Source of the DNA: an uncultured beta proteobacterium
Lineage (GTDB): Bacteria; Pseudomonadota; Gammaproteobacteria; Burkholderiales; Burkholderiaceae
Assembly: GCA_903900805.1 (NCBI GenBank)
Contig: CAIUOP010000030.1
Location: 1 to 60,565, forward strand
DNA: 60,565 nucleotides
Reading direction: 5' to 3'
Below, in pieces: positions 55,464 through 60,565 of this stretch. The position numbers and the translations under genes were made by a program. Below the pieces are notes generated by a model that saw only the letters and a list, made by a program, of their open reading frames with translations, ran no database searches and was not told the origin of the DNA. Position 1 is the stretch's first letter. Each line of letters starts with the position of its first letter.

Positions 55464-56582
55464 TCATTTTGCCGATGCTTTTATTATGCTAATAATTTTA
55501 GAGATGCTATCTTCACCCAATCCAGGATAAATAGGCAGACATAAGACTTCATTGGCTATTTCGGTAGCAACTGGTAAGTTTAAAGACGCAGAAGAGGGAA
55601 GATTTTTATACATGGGAAACTCTGAAATCAAAGGATAGAAATATCGTCTCGAAAAAATGTCTTCACTCTTTAGCCTTTCATATAGTTGATCCCTACTAAT
55701 TCGGTAATTTTTCGTTACCAGTATCGGGTAATAAGAGTGGTTACTTTCATCCGACAGATTATTCTGCGCAATGACGATGCCCTCTATATCTTTGAGGCCG
55801 CGATTGTAGAGATCAGCAACCTGCTTTCGCTCAGAGAGCACCTCTTTGGCATGTTTCAGCTGCAAAAGTCCAAAAGCAGCATTAATTTCACTCATTTTTC
55901 CATTGATACCAGACTCAACTACGGTAACTTCATCTACAAAACCAAAATTTTTAAGCTGATCAATGCGGCGCTTCATTTCGGGAGTGTGACAAATAATCGC
56001 CCCGCCCTCAAAAGTATTAAAAATCTTGGTTGCATGGAAACTAAGCACAGATAAATCACCATGCTTCAAAATACTCCCACAATGGCATTGCACTCCAAAA
56101 GCATGTGCTGCGTCATAAATAACTTTTAGATTATGACGATCGGCTATTTCTTGGATTGCCTCTACATCGCAGGAAGTTCCATAGCAATGGACCGGAAGTA
56201 TTGCTTGAGTTTTCTTAGTAATAGCAGATTCAATTTTTTTAGGATCTAAATTCATTGAAACTGAGTCTATATCTGAAAAGACCGGAGAAATATTGTTCCA
56301 TACTAGAGAATTTGTAGTAGCAACAAATGAAAATGGGCTTGTAATGACCTCGCCCTGTATGCCAAGTGCCTGTAATGCAACTACTAAAGCAATTGTTCCA
56401 TTACTAAAAAGTGAAATGTATTCGACCCCAAGGTAGCGGCATAGCTCCTTCTCCAACTGCTGGTGAAATACTCCGCCATTGGTAAGGTTTTTACTCTCCC
56501 AGATTGCCTCTAAGTAGGGGTAAAATTCCTTTAAATCAGGAAGATGGGGCTGAGTAACGTAAATTGGCTTTTTACTATTCAT
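55464..56582 (-). CDS. DegT/DnrJ/EryC1/StrS-family sugar aminotransferase
   Basis: A 372-aa PLP enzyme. The cofactor Lys is in SFHATKIFNTFEGG and the PLP Asp in YDAAHAFG. Such enzymes aminate a keto sugar nucleotide. It ends one base before the ATP-grasp/HAD gene, an intimate pair. With a 4-keto sugar, for example the dTDP intermediate from rfbB, it could make an amino sugar that the ATP-grasp protein then acylates. That link is inferred. Confidence 0.88.
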   Translation of the reverse strand: MNSKKPIYVTQPHLPDLKEFYPYLEAIWESKNLTNGGVFHQQLEKELCRYLGVEYISLFSNGTIALVVALQALGIQGEVITSPFSFVATTNSLVWNNISPVFSDIDSVSMNLDPKKIESAITKKTQAILPVHCYGTSCDVEAIQEIADRHNLKVIYDAAHAFGVQCHCGSILKHGDLSVLSFHATKIFNTFEGGAIICHTPEMKRRIDQLKNFGFVDEVTVVESGINGKMSEINAAFGLLQLKHAKEVLSERKQVADLYNRGLKDIEGIVIAQNNLSDESNHSYYPILVTKNYRISRDQLYERLKSEDIFSRRYFYPLISEFPMYKNLPSSASLNLPVATEIANEVLCLPIYPGLGEDSISKIISIIKASAK

Positions 56583-56641
56583 GACTGTATTCTAACAACC
56601 TTACTATAAAAATTAAGCCCCTCATTTAGATAGCGCTAACC

Positions 56642-57409
56642 ATGTTTTTAGATAAATTTTTCAAGAAAAAACTGCATATTTTCTTCCGCCACGTTCACAT
56701 TTATGAGCCGGCAACCAAAGCTAGGCCAGACTGGTTTTCAATGGAGTCATGCTTTCTGAATTTAATATCCACACTTTCGAATAAAGAACTACCATTAAAA
56801 GTAGATTTGACCATCATGTTTGATGGCAACGATGCTTCATTTAATGACGATTTTCTATCAACTTATATGAAGACAAAAGGGGAGCAAGCCCCTATCAAAA
56901 TTAAAATTATTCAATTTGCTGGGGGCTCCGATGCTAAATCTTTCCATCACACTATTGACTACATCTTAGATCAAAAATACTCAGATGATGACTGGATTTA
57001 CTTTTTAGAGAATGATTATCTACACGATGCTAACTGGATTAACAAGTTATCAAGCCTAATTAACCTAGGCAAAAATCTTGAATATGTTTCGCTATATGAT
57101 CATTTTGATAAGTATCTATATAAGCAATATGATGATTTAGAATCTAAACTATTTTTTCATGGCAATCATCACTGGAGAAGTACTCCGAGCACCTGCGCAT
57201 CTTTTCTAGTTAGCTCAAGAATTCTCAATGAAGATGCGCAAATTATCAAAAGTAGCGGTGGAGATCATGAGTTCTTTACAGCCCTAGCTGAAAAAAACTC
57301 TAGAAAAATAATCAGTCCGATTCCAGGCCTCTCAACCCACTGCATGATTGACTTTTTATCCCCAGGCATTGATTGGGAAAAGATCAGTAATTCTCAAAAA
57401 TTCAATTGA
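56642..57409 (+). CDS. Probable GT-A-type glycosyltransferase, unknown family
   Basis: A 255-aa protein with an YFLENDYLHDANWINKL segment resembling a D-x-D-like donor site and a GDHEFFTAL stretch. No signal peptide; it begins with a Lys-rich, aromatic N-terminus (MFLDKFFKKKLHIFF). It is AT-rich and followed by a GT2 gene 11 bases downstream. Assigned from context and motif resemblance only. Confidence 0.5.
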   Translation: MFLDKFFKKKLHIFFRHVHIYEPATKARPDWFSMESCFLNLISTLSNKELPLKVDLTIMFDGNDASFNDDFLSTYMKTKGEQAPIKIKIIQFAGGSDAKSFHHTIDYILDQKYSDDDWIYFLENDYLHDANWINKLSSLINLGKNLEYVSLYDHFDKYLYKQYDDLESKLFFHGNHHWRSTPSTCASFLVSSRILNEDAQIIKSSGGDHEFFTALAEKNSRKIISPIPGLSTHCMIDFLSPGIDWEKISNSQKFN

Positions 57410-57420
57410 ACTATTGCTAA

Positions 57421-58293
57421 ATGTTCCTTTCCAACTTATACCAAAAAGCTAGAGGTCTTCATCGACAATTTCGCAACGGTATTAAAGAGACATTCCAGCC
57501 TGAAATATCTCAAAGAAAAATTCGTGCCTTTGTCAAAAGTACGCAAGTCGCAGAGAAATCAAGGCCCCCTTCGTCTGAACACCCATCTATTGCAGTTGTA
57601 GTTCCCTGCTATGGCCATGCCTCATTTCTGAAGGAGATGTTTGAGAGCATTCAACGGCAAACTGTAGCCCCAAACGAAGTCATTTTTGTTGTTGATCGAT
57701 CGCCTGATAACACTCTACAAATTCTTCAAGGACTTATTCTTGAAAACCAGCCCGGCATCACATCACGCTTTACCATTCTGGAGAATGAAAGTAATTTAGG
57801 CCAAGCAGCGAGCTTAAATAAAGGCATTGAACATTCAAATTCTGATCTCATCATGATTTTGAATGATGATGACTACCTCATGCATGACAGCATTGAAGTG
57901 ACACATCAGATCCTGAAAAAATATCCCCAGGCAGCCTTACTTGGAGGACACTCCCTTCATTTTGGAGGCAACAGTCTTGGAAGAACTCCAAAAATGATTC
58001 AATCGATTTGCTCAGTTGAAAATATTGAAATCGACTTACGCCTTCCGAATCAGGTAGAAAGCTACCGCAAATATAACGATATCAATATGACCCACTCCGG
58101 TAGTAGCTTTTATAAATTTGCCTGGAAAAGTATCGGTGGCTATTATCCTGATAAATCAAAGAGGCTGGTACATTTTTCGGATAGAGATTTTCAATTAAGA
58201 ATGAATGCCCTGTTTCCGGTAGCTCTAAGCAACATTACACCCCTCAGTTGCTGGAGAAATGACAGCAGTGTTGATCAGGGAGTCAACTCGTAA
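57421..58293 (+). CDS. GT2-family glycosyltransferase
   Basis: A 290-aa GT-A enzyme. AVVVPCYGHASFLKEMFESI starts the nucleotide-binding fold, and ILNDDDYL is the D-x-D metal motif. It has a ~50-residue N-terminal extension before the domain. Convergent with the GT25 gene, three bases apart. Donor and acceptor unknown. Confidence 0.85.
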   Translation: MFLSNLYQKARGLHRQFRNGIKETFQPEISQRKIRAFVKSTQVAEKSRPPSSEHPSIAVVVPCYGHASFLKEMFESIQRQTVAPNEVIFVVDRSPDNTLQILQGLILENQPGITSRFTILENESNLGQAASLNKGIEHSNSDLIMILNDDDYLMHDSIEVTHQILKKYPQAALLGGHSLHFGGNSLGRTPKMIQSICSVENIEIDLRLPNQVESYRKYNDINMTHSGSSFYKFAWKSIGGYYPDKSKRLVHFSDRDFQLRMNALFPVALSNITPLSCWRNDSSVDQGVNS

Positions 58294-58296
58294 TAG

Positions 58297-59028
58297 CTAC
58301 CTAGGAAACCAAGGTCTTTTGCTAAATACCCTATCAAGAGCTCGAGCAACAGAGCGTAAACGTTTTCTGAGACCCTGAACTGGAGCTCGCTCATCTCTAT
58401 CATCAATCGTAGACTTAGCTCGAGTGATGTCCACTGGATACGGGCGAACAGCCAAAAACTCTAAGCCATGCTTTTTTTGATGCTCTAAAAAATGATCTGC
58501 AGGCTCATAAATATCAGATGATTCATGAACTAAAGTATGGGCTACTTCTGGCTTTAAGAGATATGCGGTTGCACCAACAGCATCACCATTATTTTTGACC
58601 AAGCGAATGCCATCAATCAAGGCTACTTCTTCATACGAAACTTCATAAAGCCCTTGCAGCCTCACAAAACTCCAAGTATCTGGGTTACTTAGAAGGGTCT
58701 GAATAACATGCCCGAACTCTGGAGCTAAGACAAAGTCGTCCTCAAGGATTAATGTCGGAGTATTTTTCTCGACACAGCGCTTCCAAGCCTCTTTATGAGA
58801 AAGATAGCAACCAATTTCATTGGGCGTTAACTCATAGCCCTGCAAGCATTTAACTTTGAAGGCTTTATATTCAGATGGAGGGTTCTGTAAGGCAGAGCCA
58901 TCAACTGCATCCAAAAATGACCATGGCAGGGAAATCTGCTGCATCTCTTGCTCGACCTTTGCCCTTCGATCAAGTGATCTATGCAAAGAGATGACCAAGA
59001 TCTGTAGTGGTAAAAGAGTAGCTGTCAT
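58297..59028 (-). CDS. GT25-family LPS glycosyltransferase
   Basis: A 243-aa protein with the GT25 start LVISLHRSLDRR, the acceptor loop FLDAVDG and the LILEDDF metal motif, plus GCYLSHKEAW. Family members add galactose or similar sugars to LPS outer core. It lies between the DUF6492-like gene and the convergent GT2 gene. Confidence 0.87.
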   Translation of the reverse strand: MTATLLPLQILVISLHRSLDRRAKVEQEMQQISLPWSFLDAVDGSALQNPPSEYKAFKVKCLQGYELTPNEIGCYLSHKEAWKRCVEKNTPTLILEDDFVLAPEFGHVIQTLLSNPDTWSFVRLQGLYEVSYEEVALIDGIRLVKNNGDAVGATAYLLKPEVAHTLVHESSDIYEPADHFLEHQKKHGLEFLAVRPYPVDITRAKSTIDDRDERAPVQGLRKRLRSVARALDRVFSKRPWFPR

Positions 59029-59045
59029 CAGTTGAAATTCATCTT

Positions 59046-59948
59046 CTAAAGATAGCTTTGTAAATAGCGCAAAAATCTTTTTACTCTTTTATTTGCCCTT
59101 GAAAGCAATGATTTATCAGATACTCCAAGATCTAAATCCGAATCCCAGTTAGATTGATAAATAACCCCAAGATAATTCTTGGTAAGCCTATCTTCAGATT
59201 CCCCCAACCTTCGCAATAAATAAAACTGCCAGTCATAGTAGTAAATCCGGAACAACTGCTCTATGGGTTTTAATGGAATGGCTTGGAAATTCAATAGTGC
59301 CTCAAGATATAAAAGTGTCTCAGGATGATCTTGGGTAGAAATATCCCAGAAGGTCAGGCTGCGAGGAAGGAGAAATTGCTCATCGAGCGAGCGCCAAACT
59401 TTGGCTGACCAAATAAACGGCGGGCAAGGGCAATAATAATTAGGCTCATTTCTGCCAAATAAAGCCCTTACTCGATCTCCTTCAAGACATAAATTTTGCA
59501 CAATCTTCGAATGATTTCGGTTAATTGCCAACTGAAAAAATTCTTTATTCTGGTAAATAACGGTATAAGGATTGCCATCTGGTGCAATAAAATCCTGACG
59601 ACCAAACGCTTTGAGAAAGATGCAGTCTGAATCAAGACAAACATAGGTTTCAGAGATTCCTAGTCTCCAGAACTCTGACTTGATCGCTTGCTGCGCTAAA
59701 GAACCAGACCTAGTTTTCTCTATTCCTGGTTTTACTCTTGGGTTGGCCGCAATAATTGATTCATCTGACACCCAGTGGTAGTCGATATTCGAACCAAGAA
59801 TATTCTTTAATTCCTCACATTGATCTTGTGGAGTTGAAATGTAAAATGGAATTTGATCTACGTTATATTTCTGAATTGACACTAGCAAACGCTTTAGCCG
59901 CAGAAAATCCCGTCGATATGACTTGCAATAGAGAACGAGATCTTTCAA
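59046..59948 (-). CDS. DUF6492-like glycosyltransferase-related protein (second copy)
   Basis: A 300-aa protein beginning MKDLVLYCKSYRRDFLRLKR, with YVCLDSDCIFLK (D-x-D) and STQDHPETLLYLEAL, as in DUF6492-type proteins. Together with 51571-52467 it is the second such gene in the locus. It overlaps the next gene by four bases (ATGA) and follows it in the same operon. Activity unproven. Confidence 0.65.
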   Translation of the reverse strand: MKDLVLYCKSYRRDFLRLKRLLVSIQKYNVDQIPFYISTPQDQCEELKNILGSNIDYHWVSDESIIAANPRVKPGIEKTRSGSLAQQAIKSEFWRLGISETYVCLDSDCIFLKAFGRQDFIAPDGNPYTVIYQNKEFFQLAINRNHSKIVQNLCLEGDRVRALFGRNEPNYYCPCPPFIWSAKVWRSLDEQFLLPRSLTFWDISTQDHPETLLYLEALLNFQAIPLKPIEQLFRIYYYDWQFYLLRRLGESEDRLTKNYLGVIYQSNWDSDLDLGVSDKSLLSRANKRVKRFLRYLQSYL

Positions 59949-60565
59949 ATGCTTTCCTTATTTTTCTGAACTTCAGAAAGTATTTTATACACCGCCTGCT
60001 TTACCCCAATGGGTTCGCCACTAGGATTTCGTAGCTGCTTTTGCTGCCAGTCTAACCAGATTCTTTCTAGCGCCATAGAAATCCCCGCTTTATCGCCTTC
60101 TAAACTAAGGTAAGCGCCGCGTTCTTGCAGCATCTGATCTAACTGTGGATTGCGATGTGTAATGGCCCAAATAGGCCGGCTAGTCCATAAGTATTCATAA
60201 AACTTGGAAGGTATATATTCAGCACACCACTCATCGTTACCATGAAGCAGTATCAATACATCTGCTTCCTGCATCTTTTCTACTACGCGCTCACGCCCAG
60301 ACTTACCTGTATTTGGATCTTTTTCGAGCCGCCCATGCGCCAATAACACGTCATCCAATCCTAAATTTTGCATAGCGGCAATAGTCAAGGAATCTAAGGG
60401 CGCACCGTAAGCATGAACTTGAATCAAATCTCTTGCCTCAGGGTACTTTTTAAATAAAGGGACTAGAGCATTCAGGATGATCGATAAAGAACGATCATTA
60501 GCTAAAGAACCGAAATGGCATAGATTTAATTTGTCTGTATAGGCATGGGGCTTGGCAGAAGACAG
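59945..60565 (-). CDS. GT4-like glycosyltransferase, 5' end outside the window
   Basis: The frame is open to the right edge, giving 206 residues without its start. An internal TTG at 60427 is not the true start: in-frame codons upstream encode a CHFGSLANDRSLSII stretch typical of the donor-binding half of GT4 enzymes (HxGS...RS), followed by the CAEYIPSKFYEYLWTSRPI motif with the family Glu and Lys. Only the C-terminal half is present. The gene extends beyond base 60565. Confidence 0.75.
   Translation of the reverse strand: MSSAKPHAYTDKLNLCHFGSLANDRSLSIILNALVPLFKKYPEARDLIQVHAYGAPLDSLTIAAMQNLGLDDVLLAHGRLEKDPNTGKSGRERVVEKMQEADVLILLHGNDEWCAEYIPSKFYEYLWTSRPIWAITHRNPQLDQMLQERGAYLSLEGDKAGISMALERIWLDWQQKQLRNPSGEPIGVKQAVYKILSEVQKNKESI

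Overview
The window looks like a chromosomal segment of a low-GC betaproteobacterium of the Burkholderiales, most likely a freshwater Polynucleobacter or a close relative. This is inferred from gene content and order (exbB-exbD-lpxK-Trm112-kdsB-adk; nrdR-glyA; tolQRAB-pal-cpoB-queC; ribD-ribE next to ribBX-ribH-nusB) and from the moderately AT-rich composition. No rRNA, tRNA, insertion sequence, prophage or CRISPR array was seen.

Bases 1-15.4 kb hold a polysaccharide locus read entirely on the minus strand. It starts with the GDP-fucose genes manC-gmd-fcl and continues with an O-antigen polymerase/ligase-like membrane protein and an ABC glycan exporter. It ends with a tightly packed cassette: nucleotidyltransferase, epimerase, SIS isomerase, nucleotidyltransferase-kinase fusion, zinc alcohol dehydrogenase, epimerase/dehydratase, two-subunit transketolase and HAD hydrolase. 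The cassette resembles a heptose-type nucleotide-sugar pathway but has non-standard parts.

Bases 15.4-46.9 kb are mostly housekeeping genes: folate, phospholipid and tRNA enzymes, xerD, murB, xseA, the lipid A/Kdo genes lpxK and kdsB, adk, nrdR, glyA, the Tol-Pal system, queC, riboflavin synthesis, nusB, trmB, uppP and a TolC-like outer membrane protein. Three type II toxin-antitoxin modules (about 20.0-20.7, 28.2-28.8 and 36.1-36.8 kb) and a truncated antitoxin-like gene lie in the gaps between core genes. There is also a frameshifted HPP-family gene, a HiPIP gene behind a Fur-box-like palindrome, and a minor type IV pseudopilin cluster next to ribD.

Bases 46.9-60.6 kb are a second surface-glycan locus: waaC, the four dTDP-rhamnose genes, and a mosaic of AT-rich genes on both strands. 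The mosaic includes a GT10 fucosyltransferase-like protein that could use the GDP-fucose made at 11.8-15.4 kb, an ATP-grasp/HAD fusion, a DegT aminotransferase, and GT2, GT25, DUF6492-like and GT4-like proteins. The last gene runs off the right edge.

The most distinctive signals are the heptose-like cassette with a reversed HldE domain order, the ATP-grasp/HAD fusion beside a DegT aminotransferase, a palindrome that supplies the -35 boxes of two divergent promoters upstream of manC and a 46-codon gene, and a perfect operator inside the higBA promoter.
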